Below the pieces are notes generated by a model. The model saw only the letters and a list, made by a program, of their open reading frames with translations, searched no databases and was not told the DNA's origin. This document shows positions 37,411 to 46,200 of a stretch of 64,000 bases of DNA, piece by piece. The translations under genes were made by a program, and so were the position numbers. The stretch spans positions 62,001-126,000 of the forward strand of contig JANQPC010000054.1 in NCBI GenBank assembly GCA_028285485.1, read 5' to 3'. Each line of letters opens with the position of its first letter. Position 1 is the stretch's first letter. Origin of the DNA: Paracoccaceae bacterium (GTDB lineage Bacteria > Pseudomonadota > Alphaproteobacteria > Rhodobacterales > Rhodobacteraceae).

Positions 37411-38340
37411 TCAAAGCCCCTTCGCGCCCACCTTGCCCTCGGCCACCATCCGTTTGCCCAGTGCCCGTTCGCGGAGAACGATGGCGACGCCGGCGCCGAT
37501 GATCAGCAGCGCGCCGGCGAGCATCGTCCAGGTTGGCACTTCGTCGAAGAAAACGTAGCCGATCACGATGGCCCAGATCATCGTGACATAGGTGAAAGGC
37601 GCAAGCGTGCTGGCCTCGGCGTAGCGGTAGCTTGAGGTCAGCAGCACCTGGCCCACACTGCCGATCAGCCCCGCGCCGATCAGAAGCCCCCATTCCCAGC
37701 TTTCGGGCCAGACCCAGCCGAAGGGCGCTGTGAGTAGCGAGAGCACCGTGGCCGTGAGCGCGAAGTAAAAGACGATGGCGGCGGTATGCTCGGTTCCCGC
37801 CATCGCCTTCACAAATACCTGGGCAAGCGCGGCGAGGGTGGCGGACCCGAGGATCATCGCGGCGCCGATCAGCTCCCGCGAACCGCCCTCAAGCGTGAGG
37901 CGGGGCGAGAGGATCACCAGAACGCCCAGAAGCCCCACCGCCACCGCAGTGATCCGGATCAGGCGGATGCGTTCGCCAAGGATCAGCACCGCAAAGATCA
38001 CCAGAAGCACCGGTGTGATGAAGCGCAGCGCCGTCACTTCCGGCAGGGGCAGAAATTTCAGGCCGGCAAAGCCGAGGCCCATGGCCGTGGTGCCCGCCAG
38101 GGCGCGCACGGCATGGTTCCTCCAGTTCCGGGTGCGCAGGCCCTGCGCCAGTTCTTGCCGCAGGATCAGCCAGATCAGGATCACCGGAAGGCCGAGCGAG
38201 GCGCGGAAAAACACCGCCTGCCCGGCGGGTATCCGGTCTGCCGCCTTGATGAGGCTCGACATGACGGTGAAAAGCGTCACGGCGACGATCATGAGAAGTA
38301 TGCCCCGAACGGGGCGCGCACTGTCTGGCAGGGGCGGCAT
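37411..38340 (-). CDS. EamA/DMT-family transporter
   Basis: A 309-residue protein with ten membrane segments and two EamA repeats (MSSLIKAADRIPAGQAVFFR early, WAIVIGYVFFDEVPTWTMLAGALLI late in shortened form). Such carriers often export amino acids or S-adenosylmethionine-like solutes; the substrate is unknown. It is convergent with ilvE and follows the 62-residue small gene by about 40 bases on the same strand. Confidence 0.85.
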   Translation of the reverse strand: MPPLPDSARPVRGILLMIVAVTLFTVMSSLIKAADRIPAGQAVFFRASLGLPVILIWLILRQELAQGLRTRNWRNHAVRALAGTTAMGLGFAGLKFLPLPEVTALRFITPVLLVIFAVLILGERIRLIRITAVAVGLLGVLVILSPRLTLEGGSRELIGAAMILGSATLAALAQVFVKAMAGTEHTAAIVFYFALTATVLSLLTAPFGWVWPESWEWGLLIGAGLIGSVGQVLLTSSYRYAEASTLAPFTYVTMIWAIVIGYVFFDEVPTWTMLAGALLIIGAGVAIVLRERALGKRMVAEGKVGAKGL

Positions 38341-38381
38341 GGCCCCCGCCTAGCCCATCCGCCGGGGCGGGGAAAGGCGCG

Positions 38382-38570
38382 TCAGTCGCCCTGGCGCGCA
38401 ATCTCCAGATACCGGCGCATCCGCAAGGCGTTGCTCAGCCCCTTGGGCCGCTGGCGCAACGCTGCGGTTTGGGGGCGCAGCTTAAGGCCGCGCATCCGTT
38501 CCAGCATCGCATATCGGGGCGTGCGCTGGCCGGTGCGGGCGCGGGTTCCGTCCAGAATGTGCTTGCTCAT
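38382..38570 (-). CDS. small basic protein of unknown function
   Basis: A 62-residue protein starting SKHILDGTRARTGQR and rich in Arg, Lys and Leu. The ATG has GGAGG 5 bases upstream, and the frame ends cleanly before the transporter. It has no signal peptide or membrane segment. The arginine-rich composition would suit binding to RNA, ribosomes or DNA, but that is inference. It lies 25 bases after queG and may be co-transcribed with it. Confidence 0.55.
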   Translation of the reverse strand: MSKHILDGTRARTGQRTPRYAMLERMRGLKLRPQTAALRQRPKGLSNALRMRRYLEIARQGD

Positions 38571-38595
38571 GAGGTCCTCCCTGCAGGGGAGCATA

Positions 38596-39717
38596 TCACA
38601 GATCGCGAAGCCGCCCCACCGCCCAACGGGCGGCATCGGCCACAACCGGCTCAGGATCGCCGATCAGGCGCTCGGCCACCGGAATCAGGCTCTGATCCGC
38701 CGAGTTTCCGATGGCATACAGCACGTTTCGCACGAAGCGCCCGCGCCCGATGCGTTTGATGGGGCTGCCCGAGAACATCGCGCGGAAGGCGGCGTCATCA
38801 AGCACGGCAAGCTCCGTCAGCCGCGGGGCGACCAGATCCTCGCGCGCGGCATAGCGCATCTCTTGCGCCTCCGCGGCGAACTTGTTCCAGGGGCAAACGG
38901 CAAGGCAATCGTCGCAGCCATAGATGCGGTTGCCCATGAGGGGGCGCAGATCTTCTGCCACGGGCCCCTTATGTTCGATCGTGAGGTACGAGATACAGCG
39001 CCGGGCATCGAGGCGGTAGGGGGCCGGGAACGCATCGGTCGGGCAGATATCAAGGCAGGCGCGGCAGCTCCCGCAATGATCGGATTCCGGTGGATCAGGC
39101 TCTATTTCAAGCGTTGTGAAGATCGCGCCGAGGAAGAACCAGTTACCAAGGCGGCGGCCGAGCAGGTTGGTATGCTTGCCCTGCCAGCCAAGGCCCGCAG
39201 CCTGCCCCAGCGCCTTTTCGGGCACAGGCGCGGTATCGACGAAGACCTTCGCCTCACCCCCTGCCTCAGCCACAAGCCAGCGGGCCACCCGCTTGAGGCG
39301 CTTCTTGACGAGGTCATGATAGTCTCTATTCCGGGCATAAACGCTGATCGTGGCGCGATCTTTCCGATCCAGCGTGGCGAGCGGATCCTCCGCCGGCGTA
39401 TAGGGCTCGGCGAGCATCACGACCGACCGCGCCTCTGGCCAAAGCACGTTTGGCTGCGCCCGCCAGGCCGTGCGATCCGCCAGCCAGCCCATATCGCCAT
39501 GATAGCCCGCGTCGAGAAAGGCCGCGAGCGCTTCGCGGAGATCCACGGCATCGGGCCGGCACACCCGCGCTTCGGCAAAGCCCGCCGCGCGTGCCTCGCC
39601 GAGCAGCCGGGCCTTCAGCTCAGAAATCGAGATCTGCGTAATGGCCGGGCGGCGGGAAGCCCGGAACCTGGTCTGCGAGGAGGCCCCGGAAGGCGGGGCG
39701 CGATTTGATCTTGGCAT
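38596..39717 (-). CDS. queG: epoxyqueuosine reductase
   Basis: A protein of about 370 residues with the QueG layout: an N-terminal cobalamin-binding region ([21 protein letters not shown]), two 4Fe-4S motifs ([16 protein letters not shown] and [13 protein letters not shown]) and a C-terminal HEAT-like tail. It performs the last step of queuosine synthesis in tRNA. The family start falls near [16 protein letters not shown], where only ATT, ATC and CTG codons exist; the listed ATG overlaps the GST gene by almost 100 bases and adds an unlikely Arg/Pro-rich leader. Confidence 0.88.
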   Translation of the reverse strand: MPRSNRAPPSGASSQTRFRASRRPAITQISISELKARLLGEARAAGFAEARVCRPDAVDLREALAAFLDAGYHGDMGWLADRTAWRAQPNVLWPEARSVVMLAEPYTPAEDPLATLDRKDRATISVYARNRDYHDLVKKRLKRVARWLVAEAGGEAKVFVDTAPVPEKALGQAAGLGWQGKHTNLLGRRLGNWFFLGAIFTTLEIEPDPPESDHCGSCRACLDICPTDAFPAPYRLDARRCISYLTIEHKGPVAEDLRPLMGNRIYGCDDCLAVCPWNKFAAEAQEMRYAAREDLVAPRLTELAVLDDAAFRAMFSGSPIKRIGRGRFVRNVLYAIGNSADQSLIPVAERLIGDPEPVVADAARWAVGRLRDL

Positions 39718-40285
39718 ACCAGTCCCGCACATTCGGCGATCGGTTCCAATCGACATCGGAAATATAATCCAATGCCGAGAAATGCGCAGCCGCCGCGAAA
39801 TCGGCCAACGTCATCACATCGCCCGCCAGCCAGCGGCGATCATCGAGCAGCCATGACAGGTAATCGAGGTGGAACTTGATCGCCTTCGCCCCGGCCTTCA
39901 CCTTGGTGCTATCGGGGTAGCCCGCCTTCATGATCTTCTTGTTCACCCGTTCGTAAAGCAGGTTCGATGTGACCTCCTGGTGAAACTTGTCATCGAACCA
40001 GGCCACGAGGCGGCGCACCTCGAAGCGCGCTTTGGGATCACGGGGCAGCAGCACCGGGTCGGGGTGGCGTTCCTCGATATATTCGCAAATCGGCGTGGAT
40101 TCGGCCATCACAAGGCCGTCCATTTTCAGAACCGGCACCTTTCCGGCGGGGTTGCGGCGCAGAAAGTCGGTATCGGCCTCCCAATACCGTTCCTCCACCA
40201 GTTCCACCTCGATCTTCTTCTCCGCCAGCACCAGCCGCACCTTGCGGCAGAACGGCGAAAGCGGAACGTGGTAGAGACGGTGCAT
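39620..40285 (-). CDS. glutathione S-transferase family protein
   Basis: A 221-residue protein with a GST N-domain ([44 protein letters not shown]) and a helical C-domain. SPFCRKV places a cysteine near residue 12, as in beta/omega-like classes that reduce glutathione mixed disulfides. It overlaps the start region of queG on the same strand. The substrate is unknown. Confidence 0.88.
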   Translation of the reverse strand: MHRLYHVPLSPFCRKVRLVLAEKKIEVELVEERYWEADTDFLRRNPAGKVPVLKMDGLVMAESTPICEYIEERHPDPVLLPRDPKARFEVRRLVAWFDDKFHQEVTSNLLYERVNKKIMKAGYPDSTKVKAGAKAIKFHLDYLSWLLDDRRWLAGDVMTLADFAAAAHFSALDYISDVDWNRSPNVRDWYAKIKSRPAFRGLLADQVPGFPPPGHYADLDF

Positions 40286-40350
40286 TCTGCGGGCCCCTTG
40301 AAGCTTCGCCCTCCATGCCGTGAATTCTGGCGGGGTTCAACCGGGGCGCC

Positions 40351-41334
40351 TTATTCCGCGATCGTCACGTCCACGGATACGGGAACGGGCACCTGCGCCG
40401 CGCCCTCCGCATTGAGATCGGTGAAGATGTAGCTCAGCGTGTATTCGCCAGGATCCTTAAGATCGATCCCGGCGCGGAACCAGTTGCGAAAGTAGGTTGC
40501 ATCCACCGGAACGCGGTGGGAGACGACGCCTTCAAAGGTGCGCAGGTTTTCGATGCGCGCCACATCGCCCGTGGCCTTGTTTGTTACCTCCAGATCGAGG
40601 CGTATCTCGAAGGTGGCGCCCGGGGCGCCCGCACCCTTCTTGCGCACATAATCCATGCCCGTTTGAAACAGGATCTGTTCGCCGGGCTGAAAGATGCGGC
40701 TTTCGCGGTTCCTGCTTTGATCAGGGTCTTCGAGATCGATGAACCTCCAGCCCATGGAATACATCGCAGGCATTGCGGCCTGGGCCACGGCGGCGGTTTC
40801 ATCCACCGCGCTGCCGCTGCCGTCACGCTCATAAAGCGTGTCTATTACGGCGGAATAGCAGCCTTCGCGCCCCTCCGGCGTGGTGTAGATATAGGTGTAG
40901 GGCGTGTAATCGTTGGGGGCCATCGGCGTTTGCATCGCACGGCACAGAGGCGCGTCCACGATCACCATGGCATCCTTGAAGGTGGGGTCGTCCACCCGCG
41001 CGGCATCGAAGTTGGCGAAGGCCTGCGTGAAATCGCCCTCTCCAAGATCAAGCTCGATCGTGGTGAGCACGACAACCGTTTCGGGCTCTGCGCCAGCAGC
41101 CGATTGCACCGCGGCCTTGATCCGATCAGGCCCAGTTTGGGCGGAGGCGACCACGGTGATGCCGTCGCGCAGCCCCTGGGCGATCAGCCCTGTCCAGAGA
41201 TTGGCATCGAAGCTCTGGCCCGCCCCATTGTTCCACAAAACGAAGTTGATCCGCTCCTCGGCGATGGCCGCGCCGGCGCTGGCCAGAAGCCCCGCCAGAA
41301 CCAGCCCTGCGCGTTGTTGCGCCATGGCGTGCAT
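40351..41334 (-). CDS. exported protein of unknown function
   Basis: A 327-residue protein with a signal peptide (LVLAGLLASAGAAIAEE, cleavage near residue 25). The mature part starts with a strand-rich region resembling a sugar- or ligand-binding fold (INFVLWNNGAGQSFDANLW) and ends with a beta-rich domain (PVPVSVDVTIAE). Two cysteines in the middle (near 132 and 157) could form a disulfide. I recognise no family. The neighbours are a GST upstream and mtgA, so the cell envelope is the only contextual hint. Confidence 0.7.
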   Translation of the reverse strand: MHAMAQQRAGLVLAGLLASAGAAIAEERINFVLWNNGAGQSFDANLWTGLIAQGLRDGITVVASAQTGPDRIKAAVQSAAGAEPETVVVLTTIELDLGEGDFTQAFANFDAARVDDPTFKDAMVIVDAPLCRAMQTPMAPNDYTPYTYIYTTPEGREGCYSAVIDTLYERDGSGSAVDETAAVAQAAMPAMYSMGWRFIDLEDPDQSRNRESRIFQPGEQILFQTGMDYVRKKGAGAPGATFEIRLDLEVTNKATGDVARIENLRTFEGVVSHRVPVDATYFRNWFRAGIDLKDPGEYTLSYIFTDLNAEGAAQVPVPVSVDVTIAE

Positions 41335-41414
41335 TCCCGTGCAATCAAAGCCCCACAGGGCAAAGCCTACCGGCAGATCAACATTTCACAAAGTGTGGGC
41401 TGAAGGATCGGCGG

Positions 41415-42146
41415 CTACCCGCCCTCAAAACACGCCGCGCGGCCATCGCGGGCAATGGTGGCGGCGCCATCCACGATTGCCGCCGCACGCTGGCGCACGA
41501 AGGGCGAGGCATCGGATGCCGAACGCAGCTTCGGTGCGGGCAGGATTGCGGCGAGGCGGGCGGCCTGGGTCGACGAAAGATCTGCCGCGGAGGTGCCGAA
41601 ATAGTGCCGCGCGGCGGCTTCCACCCCGAACACGCCCGCATCGAACTCTGCCACATTGAGGTAAACCTCAAGGATGCGCCGCTTGCTCCACACAAGCTCC
41701 ACCACCGGGGTAAGCGCGGCCTCAAGCGCCTTGCGCCCCCAGCTTCGGCCCTGCCAGAGATAGACGTTTTTCACCACCTGCTGGCTGAGCGTTGAGGCGC
41801 CGCGCTGGGCGCCTTCGTCAATCGCATCGCGGATCGCGCCCATATCGAAGCCCCAGTGCAGACAGTAATTGGCATCTTCTGCGGCGACGACCGAGCGCGC
41901 CATCACCGGGGCGATGGCCTCCATCGGCACCCATTGGTGGGATACGGACCCAAGCCGCCGGGTTTCGGATATCTTGTAAGGCGTGGTGGGCGGGTTGATC
42001 ACCGCATAGGCGGCGACCGCGAGGCCCACGAAGAGGGCAAGGCCCAAGAGGCCGCGCCCCAGCCATCGCCGGAGCCGCCGGGGCCATGGAAGCGCCGTGG
42101 CCTTCCGCTTCCGCGGGGCCCGTTTCTTTGCCGTCTTGCCTGCCAC
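41415..42146 (-). CDS. mtgA: monofunctional peptidoglycan glycosyltransferase
   Basis: A 243-residue protein with a basic N-terminus, one membrane segment (GLLGLALFVGLAVAAYAVI) and a glycosyltransferase family 51 domain. The catalytic glutamate lies in VVAAEDANYCLHWGFD and the second motif is RGASTLSQQVVKNVYLW. It polymerises lipid II into glycan strands. It follows the Hint gene by 9 bases on the same strand. Confidence 0.94.
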   Translation of the reverse strand: MAGKTAKKRAPRKRKATALPWPRRLRRWLGRGLLGLALFVGLAVAAYAVINPPTTPYKISETRRLGSVSHQWVPMEAIAPVMARSVVAAEDANYCLHWGFDMGAIRDAIDEGAQRGASTLSQQVVKNVYLWQGRSWGRKALEAALTPVVELVWSKRRILEVYLNVAEFDAGVFGVEAAARHYFGTSAADLSSTQAARLAAILPAPKLRSASDASPFVRQRAAAIVDGAATIARDGRAACFEGG

Positions 42147-42155
42147 GGGCGCGTT

Positions 42156-43091
42156 CTACGCCATGCGCCCCGCCCCCGCCAGCATCCGCGCTTCGCGGGC
42201 CCGCGGCACCGGACGGGCCAGGGGGAAGGCGCCCGGAAGCTCGCGCACCGAAAGCTCCGGAAAGATCCGCTGCAACTCGGCCGAGATGCCGGCCTGTTCC
42301 GCCAGAATCCAGTCACCAGGATGAAAGCTCTCGGTGGCCGCGCCCTCGGAGAAGACAATCTCGTGGCGATCGAAAAGGAGGTGCAGGTAGGTGGTGGCGG
42401 GCTGCGGCACGCGGCAGATCCGATCACCATCCACAAGGTGCTTGGCGGGAACCAGCGCCTCGGCGGCTCCGAAATGCAGCTCGCATCGCCAGCCTGTCAG
42501 CAGCACCCGGTGCTGCGGCGAAACCCAAAGCAAGCGGCTGTTGCCGATTGCACCCGGCGCAAAGCGGATCGGCGCCAGATCGCCGCGCGCCGCCACGGTT
42601 TGCTGCCCGATCCAGCGCACTTCCTGGGGCCCGTGATCAAGGGTGATCACCCAATCGCCCACGGCCAGATCCTCAACCGCGCGGGGCCCGGCAGGCGTTT
42701 CGATCAATGTGCCTGCAACAAAGCAGGGAGGCGCGAGATCCGTGGGTGGATCGACCGAGCCCTGAACCGTTACAAAGGTTGTGCTGACGAGCGTGCCGTT
42801 CTGCAGCACCTGCCCATCGGTTGGGGTGAAAACCGCAACGCCGCCTGCGCGATAGAAGGTGACGCCGGTGTAATCGACGATGCCCACGCCCGGCACGTCC
42901 ACCCGCACGGTGTCTCCCGGCCAGGAGGCTGTTACATCCAGCCCGCCCACCCGGTCATTATTGAACCGGTCAATATCCCCGTCGTCATTCTGATCGACGA
43001 GTTCCAACTCTACCCACGTGATCGACGTGCCCCCGGGAGGGGGGTTGGCCGGATCGAATGTGTAGAACTGGTCGGTGTAGCTCGTTGGCAT
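42156..43091 (-). CDS. Hint-domain (Hint_2) protein
   Basis: A 311-residue protein. The N-terminal 125 residues are beta-rich and calcium-site-like (DQNDDGDIDRFNND). A Hint domain follows, beginning CFVAGTLIETPAGPRAVEDL with Cys as nucleophile and containing the block QHRVLLTG. The usual C-terminal Asn/Gln of inteins is not visible. Hint_2 proteins are common in this order, but their role and cleavage are unclear. It lies between gltB and mtgA on the same strand. Confidence 0.83.
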   Translation of the reverse strand: MPTSYTDQFYTFDPANPPPGGTSITWVELELVDQNDDGDIDRFNNDRVGGLDVTASWPGDTVRVDVPGVGIVDYTGVTFYRAGGVAVFTPTDGQVLQNGTLVSTTFVTVQGSVDPPTDLAPPCFVAGTLIETPAGPRAVEDLAVGDWVITLDHGPQEVRWIGQQTVAARGDLAPIRFAPGAIGNSRLLWVSPQHRVLLTGWRCELHFGAAEALVPAKHLVDGDRICRVPQPATTYLHLLFDRHEIVFSEGAATESFHPGDWILAEQAGISAELQRIFPELSVRELPGAFPLARPVPRAREARMLAGAGRMA

Positions 43092-43166
43092 ACCGGCCTG
43101 TCCTGCCTCAAACGGGCCGTCTGCGCGGCCTCTGGCAGCAATGAATCACGGCAGGCCGAACGAATC

Positions 43167-43192
43167 AAGGCGCGCCATGCGGGGCGCGCCTT
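43167..43192 (-). terminator. strong hairpin after gltB
   Basis: A perfect 10-bp stem AAGGCGCGCC / GGCGCGCCTT with a 6-base loop lies 23 bases past the gltB stop. On the minus strand it is followed by a weak T-containing tail (GATTCGTTCG). It probably ends or protects the gltDB transcript before the Hint gene. Confidence 0.7.
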
Positions 43193-43214
43193 GGATGTTG
43201 TGGCTGGGTCGGGC

Positions 43215-46200
43215 CTATTCGGCCGGAACGGCGGCCTCATCAAGCGAAAGCGGCACCGGAAGCTTATCCAGCATCTCCTTTGGGCAGACCTGCAGGAAAT
43301 GCCCGCGTGCGCCTTCCCAGTTCTGCAGGATCTCCTTGGCGCGCAGGCTGCCGGTTTCGCGGGCATGGGCATCGATCAGCTCGTAAAGCTGCATCTCCCA
43401 ATGCTCCACCGCCACGGGGCCGGTGACGAGCGTTTCGAGATTCATCATCTCCAGCGCCCGGCCATCAGGATCGTAGAGATAGGCCATGCCGCCCGTCATC
43501 CCGGCGCCGAAATTGGCCCCGATCTCGCCGAGAATCACGGCCACCCCGCCGGTCATGTATTCGCACCCGTTCGTGCCGCAGCCCTCGATCACCACCTTGG
43601 CACCGGAATTGCGCACAGCGAAGCGTTCGCCCGCGCGGCCGGCGGCGAAGAGATAGCCATCGGTGGCGCCGTAGAGCACCGTGTTGCCGATGATCGTGTT
43701 CTCGGCGGCCACGAGCGGAGAGGCCATATGCGGGCGCACCACGATGCTGCCGCCCGACAGGCCCTTGCCCACGTAATCATTGGCATCACCCGCAACCTCG
43801 ATCTTCAGGCCCGGCGCCGCGAAGGCCCCAAGCGATTGCCCGGCGCTGCCAGAAAGCGCGATGCGCAGGTGATCGGGCTGCAGGCCGTTCCGCATGCCAA
43901 AGCGCTGCACGATATGGCTTGAGGTGCGCGAGCCGATGGTGCGGTGGGTGTTCCGAACGGCATAGGAAAGCTGCATCTTCTCGCCATCTTCGAGGAAGCG
44001 CGCGGCATCCTTCACGATCTCCGCATCCAGCGTATCGTCCACCGGCGTGCGCGGGCGTTCGCGATCATAGGTGACATCTTCTGCGCTATCGACGGTGATC
44101 AGAAGCGGGTTCATATCCAGATCGTCGAGATGCGCGGCCCCGCGGGAGACCTGGCTCAGAAGATCGGCGCGCCCGATCACCTCATCGAGGCTGCGCGCCC
44201 CGATGGAGGCTAGGATTTCGCGCACCTCCTGGGCGTAGAAGGTGATGAGGTTCACCACCTTATCCGCCGTGCCCGTGAACTTCTCGCGCAGGCGTTCGTC
44301 TTGCGTGCAAACGCCCACAGGGCAGGTGTTGGATTGGCACTGACGCACCATGATGCAGCCCATGGCGATCAGCGCCGCGGTGCCGATGCCGTATTCCTCG
44401 GCGCCGAGCATCGCGGCCATCACGATATCGCGCCCGGTGCGCAGGCCGCCATCGGTGCGCAGCGTGACCCGATCGCGCAGGTTGTTCATGCTGAGCACCT
44501 GATGCGCCTCGGTCAGCCCCATTTCCCATGGCAGCCCGGCATATTTGATCGAGGTGGCGGGGCTTGCGCCTGTGCCGCCGTTATGGCCCGAAATCAGGAT
44601 CACATCGGCCTTGGCCTTGGCCACGCCCGCCGCAATTGTGCCCACGCCCGAGGCGGCAACGAGCTTGACCGTAACTTTGGCGCGCGGGTTGATCTGCTTG
44701 AGATCGTAGATCAGCTGCGCGAGATCCTCGATGGAGTAGATATCGTGGTGGGGCGGGGGCGAGATCAGCGTCACGCCGGGCGTTGAATGCCGCAGGCGCG
44801 CGATCAGTTCCGTCACCTTCATCCCGGGAAGCTGGCCGCCCTCGCCGGGCTTGGCGCCCTGGGCCACCTTGATCTCAAGCTCTTCGCACTGGTTGAGATA
44901 TTCCGCCGTTACGCCAAAGCGGCCCGAGGCCACCTGCTTGATCTTGGCCGACGGGTTATCGCCATTTGGCTCTGGGTGGAAATGCGCTGGATCTTCCCCG
45001 CCTTCGCCGGAATCGGATTTCGCGCCGATCCGGTTCATCGCCACGTTCAGCGTTTTGTGGGCTTCCGGCGACAGGGCGCCAAGGCTCATCCCGGGCGTGA
45101 CGAAACGCTTCCGGATCGAGGTGATGCTTTCCACCTCATCGATATCCACCTTCGGGCCGATCGGCTTGATATCCAGAAGATCGCGCAGGTGGATTGGCGG
45201 ATTCGATCGCATTTTGGCGGAATACTGCTTCCACATCTCGAACGAGGCGCGCGTTACCGCCGTTTGCATCAGGTGCATCGAGGTGGCTTCCCACGCATGC
45301 GTTTCGCCCGACCGGCGCGCTTTGTAGAAGCCGCCGATGGGCAGCACGTTGCCCGAACCGGCCCAGCCGAGCGCATGCACTTCTTCAAGCTTGCTTTGGA
45401 TGCCGCGCACGCCGATGCCGGAGATGCGCGAGGGCATGCCCGGGAAGTATTCGTTTACCATCGCGCGGCTCAGGCCCACGGCCTCAAAATTCAGCCCGCC
45501 GCGATAGGAGGAGATCACGCTGATCCCCATCTTCGCCATAATCTTCAGAAGGCCCTGATCGATGGCGTTGCGGTAGCGCGCCATGGCTTCGGTCAACGTA
45601 CCGTCGATAAGGCCCTTACCGATCCTGTCGGCAATCGAATCCTCGGCGAGATAGGCGTTCACCACCGTCGCGCCGCAGCCGATCAGCACGGCGAAGTAAT
45701 GCGGATCAACGCATTCGGCGGAGCGGACTGCGAGCGAACAGAAGGTGCGCAGGCCCTTCTTCGTTAGCCAGGAATGCACTGCGCTTGTGGCCAGGATCAT
45801 CGGCATGGGTACCTTGCCGGGCCCCTGGTGATGATCGGTCAAAACGATATGGCCGGTGCCCGAACGCACCGCATCTTCGGCTTCGGCGCGGATGCGAGCG
45901 AGCCCGTCGAGCAGCGCCTGCCGCCCGCCATCGCGCGCGAAGGTACAATCGATCTCCACCATCGGCGCATTGAAATTCGCCACCAGCTCATCGAACTGGG
46001 CATTGGCCACGAAGGGGCTTTCCAGCACGATGATCTCGGTTTGGCTCGAATCCTCGTCGAGCACGTTCTTGAGGTTGCCGAAGCGGGTTTTGAGGCTCAT
46101 CACCCGGTACTCGCGCAGGCTGTCAATCGGCGGGTTCGTCACCTGGCTGAAGTTCTGCCGGAAGAAGTGGCTAAGTGGGCGGTAGCGTTCCGAAAGCACC

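Noticed and set aside
37786-39708. 640-codon plus-strand open frame opposite a transporter and queG
   Set aside because: It spans several real minus-strand genes and their intergenic spaces and has no recognisable motif.
41856-43922. 688-codon plus-strand open frame opposite mtgA, the Hint gene and the gltB end
   Set aside because: It is a shadow frame across three secure genes and even reads through the gltB terminator hairpin.
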